Part shown: positions 1 to 6,145 of the stretch, one piece after another
How the letters are laid out: every line of letters starts with the position of its first letter
Position numbering within the stretch: position 1 is the first letter of the stretch
Origin: an uncultured Lysobacteraceae bacterium
Lineage (GTDB): Bacteria > Pseudomonadota > Gammaproteobacteria > Xanthomonadales > Rhodanobacteraceae
NCBI GenBank assembly: GCA_946480705.1
Contig: CAMLLF010000262.1
Coordinates: forward strand, 1 to 6,145
DNA length: 6,145 bases
Direction of reading: 5' to 3'
Position numbers and translations under genes: made by a program
The notes under the pieces: model-generated
What the model was told of the DNA's origin: nothing
The model's input: only the letters and a program-made list of their open reading frames with translations
Database searches by the model: none

Positions 1-525
1 CAGCGCGTGCGTTCCCGACGCCGCTCCGGCCTGCAGCGTGAACGACGGGCCACCGAGATCGAACTGCGAGCTCAGGCGATTGGCCGGGATGTTCGGCATC
101 GAGCCCAGCACTGCAGCAGCCTCCAGCGCCGGGACCAGCGTCGCGCGCGCACGCGCCGCCCAGTCGTCGTCGCGGCCGTTGGTGAGTCGCCAGCGCGCAC
201 CGTGGCGCCCGATTTCCGGATCGGGTTCGAGGCCGATCAGCACCGCGCTGCGCTCGCGCGGCAGCGGCGTCGTCTCCGCGAGCGCCTCGCGCGCAGCCGC
301 GAGCAGCGCGAGCTGCTGCGGCAGCGCCTGTTCGAGGTCGCGCGGCGGAAAGCGCAGGCCATCCATGTCGAGTTCGAACGCGTCCATGCGGCCCTCGCGC
401 AGTGCGCGAGGATCTGAATCCCCAGCGCCGTCGCGCGGCGCGCGTTCGTCGAACAGCGCGCGCGTGAACGCCGCGCGATCGGGCGCGTCGGCGATCTTCG
501 CGCCGATGCCGACGATCGCGACGGG
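1..525 (-). other. Chain-length-factor domain (N-terminal half) of the PfaC-like protein
   Basis: From about residue 437 a second thiolase-fold domain starts. The phrases FPPRDLEQALPQQLALLAA and IPANRLSSQFDLGGPSFTL are typical of CLF domains in PfaC. In the position equivalent to the KS active-site Cys the sequence reads QAGAASG, with Ala604 for Cys. The domain therefore should not condense; in related systems the CLF pairs with the KS and shapes the chain-length pocket. The rest lies beyond the window edge. Confidence 0.82.
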
Positions 526-1833
526 ACGTGCGACGGGCACGCTGCGTTCGTTGCCGATGCCGACGTCGTCTTCCGAAACGATCAGATGCGCGTTGTTGCC
601 GCCGAAGCCGAACGCGGAAATCGCCGCAATGCGCGGGCCGTCGCTGATCCACGGCTCGGCTTCGTGCAGCACGCGGAACGGCGTCTGCTGCACGGCCGGA
701 TTCGCATCGTCGCAATGCAGGGTCGGCGGACGCAGGCCCGCGCGCATCGCTTCGAGCACCTTGATCAAACCGGCCGCACCGGCGACGGTGATCAGGTGTC
801 CGAGGTTGGATTTGAGCGAGCCTATCGGCACGGCGTCCGCCTGCGCGAATACGCGCGCGCTGCTGCGCAGCTCGGTCGCATCGCCGATCGGCGTGCCGGT
901 AGCGTGGCATTCGAGCAGCGACACCTGCTTCGGTTCGATTCCCGAGATCGCATATGCCGCGCCGATCGCCCTCGCCTGTCCGTCTTCGCTCGGCGCGAGA
1001 AAACCTTTGCCGCGGCCGTCGTTCGACAGCCCGATGCCGCGGATCACGCCGTGAATCGTGTCGCCGTCGCGGCGTGCGTCGGCCAGGCGCTTTACGGCCA
1101 GGAACGCCGCGCCTTCGGCCGGCACCAGCCCGTCGGCGTCGCGATGAAACGGCCGCGATCGTCCGGTCTTGCTGAGTGCGCCGAGTGCACAAAATCCAAC
1201 ATGGAGAAAAAGATCGTCGGCGCGCTGCACCGCGCCGGCGAGCATCACGTCGGCGCGGCCCTCGTGCAGCGCATCGCACGCGAGCTTGATCGCATACAGC
1301 GACGATGCGCAGGCGGCGTCGAGGCAGAAACTCCCGGCGTCGAGCGCCAGCGCGCGCTCGAGCATCGCCGCGGTGCCGCCGCTCATGAAGCGGTTGCGCG
1401 GATCGACTTCGCCTGCGCCGGTCCACACCTGCTCGCAGAACGCGGCCATCTGCGCGGTCGGGAAACCGAGGTTGCCGAACACCGCGCCGACGCGGCCCGC
1501 CGCGCGCGTCTCGCGCAGCGCTTCGCGCGCGCAATGCAGCGTCCAGTGCACGAGCGGGTCGAGCCCGTCGAGCTCGGCGGCCGCAACCGCGAAGCCGCCA
1601 GGATTCCAGATCGAGGCGAAACCATCGACGTAGCCGCCGCGGTCGGACCACGCGCGATCCGGCCGCGGCGCGTCGGGTGCGCACAACGCATGCTCGGGCG
1701 CGAGACGCCAGCGGTCCGCCGGCACAGGCCTGACGAGATCGCGTCCGTTGACGACGGCTTCCCAGAGCGCCGCCGGGCTCAGCGCGCCCGGCAGCACACA
1801 GGCGCGTCCGACGATGGCGATGGGTTCGAACAC
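1..1833 (-). CDS. pfaC: PfaC-like PUFA/secondary-lipid synthase subunit (KS then CLF visible), 3' partial
   Basis: Condensing subunit expected to elongate ACP-bound acyl chains. In the window, 611 codons are open without a stop, and the gene runs off the edge. The N-terminus VFEPIAIVGRACVLPGA is a typical KS start. The KS has Cys175 (DAACASS), His310 (ECHATGTP) and His346 (SNLGHL), with normal family spacing of 135 and 36 residues, and ends near the GFGGNNAHL motif at about 405-415. PfaC-like phrases include GGYVDGF and VGAVFGNLGFPT. A second KS-fold domain starts near 437 (PVAIVGIGAKI) and reaches the nucleophile region at 600-611, where Ala604 aligns with Cys, as in a CLF. PfaC proteins usually continue with two dehydratase domains, which lie outside. 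The start is GTG at 1831-1833: an in-frame TGA at 1876-1878 and no other start codon between them rule out an earlier start, and later ones would remove the IAIVG strand. It sits 4 bases after the pfaA-like stop, so the two genes are probably co-transcribed. Confidence 0.88.
   Translation of the reverse strand, partial: MFEPIAIVGRACVLPGALSPAALWEAVVNGRDLVRPVPADRWRLAPEHALCAPDAPRPDRAWSDRGGYVDGFASIWNPGGFAVAAAELDGLDPLVHWTLHCAREALRETRAAGRVGAVFGNLGFPTAQMAAFCEQVWTGAGEVDPRNRFMSGGTAAMLERALALDAGSFCLDAACASSLYAIKLACDALHEGRADVMLAGAVQRADDLFLHVGFCALGALSKTGRSRPFHRDADGLVPAEGAAFLAVKRLADARRDGDTIHGVIRGIGLSNDGRGKGFLAPSEDGQARAIGAAYAISGIEPKQVSLLECHATGTPIGDATELRSSARVFAQADAVPIGSLKSNLGHLITVAGAAGLIKVLEAMRAGLRPPTLHCDDANPAVQQTPFRVLHEAEPWISDGPRIAAISAFGFGGNNAHLIVSEDDVGIGNERSVPVARPVAIVGIGAKIADAPDRAAFTRALFDERAPRDGAGDSDPRALREGRMDAFELDMDGLRFPPRDLEQALPQQLALLAAAREALAETTPLPRERSAVLIGLEPDPEIGRHGARWRLTNGRDDDWAARARATLVPALEAAAVLGSMPNIPANRLSSQFDLGGPSFTLQAGAASGTHAL
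570..1833 (-). other. Ketosynthase domain of the PfaC-like protein
   Basis: Residues 1 to about 420 form a complete decarboxylating condensing domain. The triad is Cys175 (codon 1309-1311), His310 (904-906) and His346 (796-798). The C-terminal ISAFGFGGNNAHLI block is intact. No substitution suggests loss of activity. Confidence 0.92.
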
Positions 1834-1840
1834 GCGATCA
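1831..1840 (-). promoter_or_regulatory. pfaA-pfaC junction, probable translational coupling
   Basis: The pfaA-like TGA (1838-1840) is followed by four bases (TCGC) and then the GTG start of the pfaC-like gene. No purine-rich Shine-Dalgarno sequence is evident in the upstream 20 bases, which read as coding DNA of the first gene. With so short a gap and no visible ribosome site, reinitiation by ribosomes finishing the first gene is the simplest way to start the second; this is inference. It would also help keep the two subunits in fixed proportion. Confidence 0.55.
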
Positions 1841-4800
1841 GGCGCCGTTCGGCAACGCGTGGTTCTGCACGCCGATCATCTCGGCATAGCGGCTGCCGGT
1901 CTTGTCGGTCAGCACGATGTCCGTCGTCGTGTCGCTGCTTCCGACGTTGCGGACATAGGCAGTGGCCGTGATCGGACCGACGATCGGCTGCGCGCCGAAG
2001 TGCCGCAGCTCGGCGATCGAGGTCGGCAGCGTCTGGCCGCCGAGCATGCGCCGGCCATGCAGCGCGGCGATCTGCAGCGCGCCGTCGAGCGCCGCGACGT
2101 CGAGCGTCCAGCGCTCGCCGTCCCAGCCCGCCGCGTCGACACCGCGCACCGTTGCACCGATGCCCTCGTCGGAGATGCCGTGCACTTCGTCGATCAGCTC
2201 GAACTGCTTGCGATGGAACAGCAGCTCCGGATAGATGCGTTCGCCGCTCCACGTGTCCAGCGCCAGTTTGGGCGCCTCGCGCCGGGCCTTCGGCGGCTCC
2301 GGCAGCAATTCCGCGCGCGCGCTGTAGTTCAGCGCGCCGCGCGCGTCGCGCACGGTCATCAACAGTTGCACGCCGCGATCGCTGGCCAGCGGCGTCGCCT
2401 CGATGCGGCAGCGATCGCCGCCGTTTTCAAAACCGGCCAGCCGGATGCCCTTGAGCACCTTGAGGTCGTGCAGGCTGGCCAGCGCCAGACCGGGGCGGAA
2501 GCTGCGCGCCGCGCGCGCCATCCATTCGGCGACGAGCACGACCGGCACGACGGGCGTGCCTTTCACGGCGTGACCTTCAAGGAAGGCGTGGCTCGCGCGC
2601 GAGACGACGAGCTCCACGCTCTGCACGCGCGCTTGCGCGCCGTCCATCAGCAGCGCTTCGCCGCGCGGCTCGCCGCCGAGCACGAGCTCGATGTCGGCGG
2701 CACGCGCATCGCCCATTTCGTCGGCGAACATCTTCGCGCCGGCATCGAGCGGGATCATCGGCACGCCGAGTTCGGCGAAGCGCGCCTTCAGCGCCGGCGT
2801 GACCATCCCGCCTTCCCACGGCCCCCAGCCCAGCGACTTCGCGCGCAGGCCGGGGCGCCTGCGCGCCTCGGCCGAGACGACCTTGGCCAGCACTTCGTTC
2901 GCCATCGCGTAGTCGCTCTGGCCGGTGTTGCCGCAGCGCGCCGACACCGACGAGAACACGCAGAGCAGCTTCAGCGGATCGGCCGCGGTCGCAGCGAGCA
3001 AGGCGCGCAGTCCGCCGACCTTCGTGCCGAACACGAGGTCAAACTGCGCCAGCGTCTTGTCGGCGATGCGGCGATCGGCGAGCACGCCCGCGGCATGCAC
3101 GACGCCCGCGATCGCGCCCCAGTCCTGGCGCACGCGCTCGAGCGTCGCGGCGAGCGCCGCGGCATCGTCGACCGCGACCGATTCGTAGCGCGCCTGCGCG
3201 CCGTGCGCCTGGATCGCGGCAAGCGTCGCGCGGATTTCGCGCGCGCCGAGGATGCGATCGACTTCCTTGGACAGTTCGTTCGGCGTCAGCGATGCGCCGC
3301 GCGCGAGCACGACGCGCTTGAGCTGCGCTTCGTCGACGACGCCCGCGCAATCGGCGGGTTCCTCGCCAAGCGGCGTGCGTCCGATCAGCACGAACCGCGC
3401 CTTGCACTGCCTGGCCCATTCCACGATGCACGCCGCAGTCACGCCGCGTGCGCCGCCCGAGACGACGACGACATCGCCGGCACCGATCGCGCTGACCGAC
3501 GGACGCGCCGCGCGCGCGACGCTCTGCAGCGTGAAACGACCGCCCGCGGCCGGCAATGCGATTTCGATTTCGCCGCCGCCGCGCAGGAGTTCGTCGGCGA
3601 TGGCTTCGGCGAGCGCCGCGTCGTCACGTGCGCCGCGCTCCACGTCGATCGATTTCAGCGTCGCGCGCGGCCATTCCAGCGCCGCGGTCTTGACCAGCGC
3701 CGGCACGCCCGCGAGCCACGCGCGGCGCGCATCGGCATTGCGCAGGCCGAAATGGCCGCCGGTGTCCTGCACGGTCACGAACAGCGCATCGTCGACGCCG
3801 GCGAGCGCCTGTGCCACGACGAATGCCTCGCGGTTGACCGCCATCGCCTGCGCCTCGTCGTCGACGCGGCGCAGGCCGCCGAGATAGACGCAGCGCGTTG
3901 CGCCGTCGGGCAGCGCGTCCACCGCGCGCGCGTCGACACCGTTGCTGCGCAGCGCGGTCGCGACGGCGACGTCCAGTCCCGCAGCGCCGAGCACGTACAC
4001 CGGTTCGCCGTCGACGAGCCCCGGCATGGCAAAGCCGGCCGCGGGCGCGGGCATGAGTTCGAGCACGAAGCGGCCAAGTTCGGCGCGGCGCATCGATTTC
4101 GCTTTCGGCGCCTCGGCACCCGGTGCCGCGGCCGCGGCGGTCGGAGCCGGTGCCGCAATTGCAGTCGGCGTCGCGCCGAGGTACGCCACGATGTCGGCCA
4201 GCGTGTGCAGCGCCGCCGGGCGTGCGCGGTCCTTCTCGATGCCGGGCACGCGCTCGGTCATCGCCGCGAGGATTTCCACGCGCTTGATCGAATCGATGCC
4301 GAGATCGGCTTCGATGTCCATCGCGAGATCCAGCATCTCGACCGGATACCCGGTCTTTTCGGCAACGACGCCCAGCAGGATGCGCGCGATGTCGACGCCG
4401 GCCGCGGCAGGCGCAGCGGCGGGTGCGCTCGCGACGACATCGCCCTGCAGGAACTCGGCGATCTGCCGCAGCGTGTGCAGGCCGGTCATCTTCGTCCGGT
4501 CGGTCTGCGCGGGGAGCGCGCCCTGCGCATGCACTGCCGCCAGGATTTCGACGCGCTTGATCGAATCGACGCCGAGGTCCGCTTCGAGATCCATGTCGAG
4601 GTTGATCATCTCGGCGGGGTAGCCGGTCTTGTCGGCGACGACGGCAACGAGCAGCGCAGCGAGGTCGATGCGCGGCGCCGGCGAGGGAACGACCGCGGGC
4701 GCCGCGGCCGCGGCAGGCGCTGCAACGGCAGCAGGTGCCGCGACGGCAACGGGAGCCAACGGCGCGGTCGGCGCAGGCGCGGCCGTCGCGATCGGCATGT

Positions 4801-6145
4801 GTGCAGGCGGCAGCGGCGCGGCGATCGGTGGAGCCGCGGTCGCGACCGGTGTCGTTGCCGCGGCCGGCGGCGCCGCACCGAGCAGCGCAGTGAGACCGTT
4901 GATCGCGCTCTCGGCCAGCTTGAGGTACTGCGTGTGGCTGTCGCTCAGCGCGCGCTGGTAGGCGGCGTGCGCATTCGCGGTCTGCTGCTGCGCTTCCTGG
5001 AACGCGGCGAGCCAGGCCGGCGACAACGGCGATTCTTCGTTCACGGTACGGACCTCGACAACGGGCGCGGATTCCGCACGCGGCGGATTGGAACGTGCTT
5101 GATTTGGAGCCGGCAGGCGCGACGGATCGGCCGGCGGATACGGCTTGCCGACGTTGGTGCCGCTGATGGCGATGCCGTGTTTGTGAGTCGGGCGCGGCGC
5201 TTGCGCGCGCACGTCGGCAAACAAGGCCGACACTTTGCTTACACGGCCCGCGGCGACGAGCTGCGCGAGGCCCGCGAGCAGCGGTTCGAGATCGGACTTG
5301 CCCCTGCGATCGAGCGCGATCGCGTGATGCGTGCGCGTACCGAGGATCGCGCCGACGAGCCCCTTGAGCACCGTGCCCGGGCCGACTTCGACGAAGCAGC
5401 GCGCACCGGCGGCATGCATCGCCTCGATCGTTTCGACGAAGCGCACCGGCTGCGCGATCTGCTGCGCGAGAACCGCGGCGACATCGCCGGCGTAAGGCGC
5501 TGCGTGCGCATGCGCGTAGACGGGCACGCGCGGCGCGGCGAAGTCGATCGTCGCGAGGAATTCGCGCAACGGCGCGCACGCCGGCGCGACCTGCGCCGAG
5601 TGGAACGCAGCCGCAACGGGCAAGCGCTTCGCCGCGACGCCTTGCGTGTCCAGCGCGGCGATGGCATCGAGCGGTCCCGACACGACGACTTGCTCGGGCG
5701 CGTTGTGATTCGCGATCGCGAGCGACGGACCGATCAGCTCCCGCGCGCGTTCGATCGAGCAGGCCAGCGCGCACATCGCGCCGCTGCCGCTCGCCGCGGC
5801 GTCGCGCATGAGTTCGCCGCGGAAAGATATTGCCGCCGCCGACGACAACCGCCACTTCGACGCCAAGCTCGCGCAACACCGCGAGCAGCGCCATCGACGC
5901 GAGGCCGAGCGCAGGCTGCGCGTTCTCGGTGCGCGTGAGCGCGTCGCCGGAATCGCCGAACGCGATCTCGTGGATACGCAGATCGGCAGCGCGATCCCAC
6001 ACGGCGCGCGCCACGTCGAACTGCATCGCAGCCGCAGCGCCCATGCGGTTGTACTGGCTGCCCTGTCCCGGAAACAGCAGCACGAGCGCGCCGTCGGGCG
6101 CGCCGACGCCGTAGCTCGTGCCGTCCGGCAGCTGGAACGACTGCG
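1838..6145 (-). CDS. pfaA: PfaA-like PUFA/secondary-lipid synthase subunit (AT-ACP-ACP-KR-DH visible), 5' partial, frameshifted in AT
   Basis: Multidomain iterative FAS/PKS-type enzyme that loads malonyl units on ACPs, reduces the beta-keto group and dehydrates the product; presumably cytoplasmic. The gene is open at the window edge (first full codon 6143), so the expected N-terminal KS is not seen. Codons 6143-5823 (107) carry the KS-AT linker and AT start (FPGQGSQY). From 5821 the frame shifts by +1 and runs 1327 codons to TGA at 1838-1840. Numbering the downstream frame from its first in-frame start-like codon (TTG at 5866): AT remainder to about 205, including AAFHS with His89; helical linker 282-326; Ala/Pro linker 331-399; ACP1 with DSIKR Ser435; ACP2 with Ser526; KR region 595-1065 with GGARGVT at 804-810, Ser973, Tyr986 and GPWEGGMV; PS-DH 1083-1342 with His1099 and Asp1261. 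All catalytic motifs look intact except the AT Ser. Family assignment is strong; functionality of this copy is uncertain because of the AT lesion. Confidence 0.88.
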   Translation of the reverse strand, partial: RSRSSCRTARATASARPTARSCCCFRDRAASTTAWALRLRCSSTWRAPCGIALPICVSTRSRSAIPATRSRAPRTRSLRSASRRWRCSRCCASLASKWRLSSAAAISFRGELMRDAAASGSGAMCALACSIERARELIGPSLAIANHNAPEQVVVSGPLDAIAALDTQGVAAKRLPVAAAFHSAQVAPACAPLREFLATIDFAAPRVPVYAHAHAAPYAGDVAAVLAQQIAQPVRFVETIEAMHAAGARCFVEVGPGTVLKGLVGAILGTRTHHAIALDRRGKSDLEPLLAGLAQLVAAGRVSKVSALFADVRAQAPRPTHKHGIAISGTNVGKPYPPADPSRLPAPNQARSNPPRAESAPVVEVRTVNEESPLSPAWLAAFQEAQQQTANAHAAYQRALSDSHTQYLKLAESAINGLTALLGAAPPAAATTPVATAAPPIAAPLPPAHMPIATAAPAPTAPLAPVAVAAPAAVAAPAAAAAPAVVPSPAPRIDLAALLVAVVADKTGYPAEMINLDMDLEADLGVDSIKRVEILAAVHAQGALPAQTDRTKMTGLHTLRQIAEFLQGDVVASAPAAAPAAAGVDIARILLGVVAEKTGYPVEMLDLAMDIEADLGIDSIKRVEILAAMTERVPGIEKDRARPAALHTLADIVAYLGATPTAIAAPAPTAAAAAPGAEAPKAKSMRRAELGRFVLELMPAPAAGFAMPGLVDGEPVYVLGAAGLDVAVATALRSNGVDARAVDALPDGATRCVYLGGLRRVDDEAQAMAVNREAFVVAQALAGVDDALFVTVQDTGGHFGLRNADARRAWLAGVPALVKTAALEWPRATLKSIDVERGARDDAALAEAIADELLRGGGEIEIALPAAGGRFTLQSVARAARPSVSAIGAGDVVVVSGGARGVTAACIVEWARQCKARFVLIGRTPLGEEPADCAGVVDEAQLKRVVLARGASLTPNELSKEVDRILGAREIRATLAAIQAHGAQARYESVAVDDAAALAATLERVRQDWGAIAGVVHAAGVLADRRIADKTLAQFDLVFGTKVGGLRALLAATAADPLKLLCVFSSVSARCGNTGQSDYAMANEVLAKVVSAEARRRPGLRAKSLGWGPWEGGMVTPALKARFAELGVPMIPLDAGAKMFADEMGDARAADIELVLGGEPRGEALLMDGAQARVQSVELVVSRASHAFLEGHAVKGTPVVPVVLVAEWMARAARSFRPGLALASLHDLKVLKGIRLAGFENGGDRCRIEATPLASDRGVQLLMTVRDARGALNYSARAELLPEPPKARREAPKLALDTWSGERIYPELLFHRKQFELIDEVHGISDEGIGATVRGVDAAGWDGERWTLDVAALDGALQIAALHGRRMLGGQTLPTSIAELRHFGAQPIVGPITATAYVRNVGSSDTTTDIVLTDKTGSRYAEMIGVQNHALPNGA
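1841..2620 (-). other. C-terminal double-hotdog dehydratase (PS-DH)
   Basis: Residues 1083-1342 match the polyketide-synthase dehydratase fold. His1099 (codon 2570-2572) sits in an HxxxGxxxxP motif (HAVKGTPVVP), and Asp1261 (codon 2084-2086) in DGALQ, the DxxxQ motif of the second hotdog. LPTSIAELRHFG follows, as is usual. Both catalytic residues are present, so it should dehydrate the 3-hydroxyacyl-ACP made by the KR. The protein ends 16 residues after the conserved DIVLTDKTG strand. Confidence 0.85.
2672..4093 (-). other. Ketoreductase region (structural plus catalytic halves)
   Basis: Reduces the beta-keto group of ACP-bound intermediates with NADPH. Residues about 592-790 form the structural half, with the family phrases VTVQDTGGHFGLR and LVKTAALEWPRA. 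The catalytic half begins at DVVVVSGGARGVTAA (nucleotide-binding glycines near 804-809) and contains the PUFA-synthase-specific insertion around 831-880 (DEAQLKR, ELSKEVDRILGAREIRATL). Catalytic candidates are Lys949 (GTKVGGL), Ser973 (FSSVSARCGN) and Tyr986 (SDYAMANEVL). GWGPWEGGMVTPALK closes the domain. No key residue is missing. Confidence 0.92.
4172..4396 (-). repeat. ACP2 domain (tandem ACP unit 2)
   Basis: Residues 491-565 form a second complete acyl carrier protein with Ser526 (codon 4289-4291) in LGIDSIKRVEIL. The two Ser codons are 273 bases apart, which gives the repeat period. DNA similarity is highest around the Ser helix and decays outward, so this is an old duplication, not a recent one. 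Confidence 0.93.
4445..4669 (-). repeat. ACP1 domain (tandem ACP unit 1)
   Basis: Residues 400-474 form a complete acyl carrier protein. The phosphopantetheine Ser435 (codon 4562-4564) lies in LGVDSIKRVEIL, the PUFA-synthase ACP signature, preceded by KTGYPAEM and DMDLEADLG. Over the 44 residues from Asp401 it shares 32 identities with ACP2; the C-terminal third is more diverged. It needs activation by a phosphopantetheinyl transferase, not encoded here. Confidence 0.93.
4670..4876 (-). other. Low-complexity Ala/Pro linker before ACP1
   Basis: Residues 331-399 are almost only Ala, Pro, Val and Thr, with no predicted fold. Such linkers give tethered ACPs the reach to visit several active sites. 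Shorter Ala/Pro linkers follow ACP1 (about 479-490) and ACP2 (about 566-589). Confidence 0.8.
4889..5023 (-). other. Helical linker between AT and ACP region
   Basis: Residues 282-326 of the downstream frame are rich in Ala, Gln, His and Glu, without Pro after the first few residues, and read as one amphipathic helix (for example AWLAAFQEAQQQTANAHAAY). A helix of this style between AT and the first ACP is usual in PfaA proteins and may serve as a spacer or dimer contact. The preceding stretch, 211-281, is polar and Pro-rich and looks unstructured. Confidence 0.55.
5241..6090 (-). other. Acyltransferase domain, lacking the GHSxG nucleophile segment
   Basis: Malonyl-type AT expected to transfer malonyl from CoA to the ACPs. 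The N-terminal signature LLFPGQGSQY lies at 6080-6051 and a further AT block (NAQPALGLASMALLAVLREL) precedes 5868. After the seam the domain resumes with RGELMRDAAASGSGAMCAL; its Arg corresponds to the carboxylate-binding Arg (Arg117 in E. coli FabD). The catalytic His is in AAFHS (codon 5600-5602), and the C-terminal VEVGPGTVLKGLV block is normal. The catalytic Ser in GHSxG should lie about 25 residues before RGELM but is absent. As written the domain cannot form the acyl-Ser intermediate, and its two halves are in different frames. Confidence 0.85.
5813..5867 (-). other. AT seam: +1 frame change and PyrH-like segment in place of GHSxG region
   Basis: On the minus strand, codons 5867-5823 read LGVEVAVVVGGGNIF in the upstream AT frame. 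Continuing in that frame gives PRRTHA, which is not AT-like. Skipping one C of the CC at 5821-5822 gives RGELM, the expected AT continuation. Measured against FabD from memory, about 26 residues between the valine-rich strand plus Gly and the Arg are replaced by five residues plus one base, a net loss near 62 bases. The inserted residues match the UMP kinase glycine-rich motif. Both edges share short stretches with AT (ELGV and RGE), as expected for a template switch at microhomology. Confidence 0.75.

Noticed and set aside
38..1971. Long plus-strand open frames (38-1054 and 586-1971)
   Set aside because: They lie opposite the pfaC-like KS-CLF coding frame, which has complete catalytic motifs; the plus-strand products are low-complexity Arg/Ser/Ala sequence.
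4445..4876. GC-rich repetitive stretch as a possible regulatory or mobile repeat
   Set aside because: It encodes the in-frame Ala/Pro linker and ACP1; the repetition is explained by amino-acid composition and domain duplication.
5819..5830. Programmed +1 ribosomal frameshifting at TTT-C
   Set aside because: tRNA-Phe slippage from UUU to UUC is possible in principle, but there is no stop or rare codon to cause a pause, no evident stimulator, and shifting would still not restore the missing catalytic Ser segment.
5822..5866. TTG at 5864-5866 as the true start of a separate downstream protein
   Set aside because: The first 15 residues (MASKWRLSSAAAISF) are out-of-frame reading of upstream AT sequence; homology begins only at RGELM, in mid-domain.
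1748..5938. A 1396-codon open frame on the plus strand
   Set aside because: It is antisense to the pfaA-like gene. The protein is rich in Arg, Ala, His and Asp with no recognisable domain, and is a by-product of high GC content and the sense codon pattern (few stop complements).
3624..6083. An 819-codon minus-strand open frame starting with the AT signature
   Set aside because: Only codons 6083-5823 are AT sequence. Beyond the seam the product is Arg-rich out-of-frame translation of the real AT, ACP and KR coding sequence.

Overview
The window is almost wholly coding on the minus strand. It holds two adjacent genes of a PfaA/PfaC-type polyunsaturated fatty acid (PUFA) or secondary-lipid synthase, a family of iterative type I FAS/PKS-like megasynthases. 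Base composition is very GC-rich (about 70% by eye) with strong G/C preference at third codon positions. That fits a high-GC proteobacterium or myxobacterium, but nothing here fixes the taxon. No RNA gene, CRISPR array, transposon or attachment site was seen.

Reading along the minus strand, the first gene (6145 down to 1838) is PfaA-like and enters the window already inside its coding region. Visible parts, in order, are the end of a KS-AT linker, an acyltransferase (AT), a helical linker, a long Ala/Pro linker, two acyl carrier proteins (ACPs), a two-part ketoreductase (KR) with the family's characteristic insertion, and a C-terminal double-hotdog dehydratase (PS-DH). An N-terminal ketosynthase (KS) is expected upstream but lies outside the window. 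After a 4-base gap comes the second gene (1833 down to 1), PfaC-like, cut by the window edge. It contains a full KS with its Cys-His-His triad and the first half of a chain-length-factor (CLF) domain whose active-site Cys is replaced by Ala.

The most notable anomaly is inside the AT domain near 5821-5867. The GHSxG nucleophile segment is missing, the reading frame shifts by one base, and the residues at the seam match the glycine-rich signature of UMP kinase (PyrH), 'VVVGGGNIF' followed by 'RG'. AT sequence resumes directly after it. Removing one C from the CC at 5821-5822 restores an in-frame fusion, but the catalytic Ser would still be absent. This could be a real lesion with a short templated patch, or a sequencing or assembly chimera. 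Reads across the seam would decide.

If the pathway works as in known relatives, the AT loads malonyl units onto the ACPs, the KS and KS-CLF domains elongate, and the KR and DH domains process each beta-keto intermediate. A pfaD-type enoyl reductase and a phosphopantetheinyl transferase would be needed from elsewhere. No pfaB (separate AT) gene lies between the two genes, unlike the classic marine order pfaA-pfaB-pfaC-pfaD. The exact lipid product cannot be read from the sequence.
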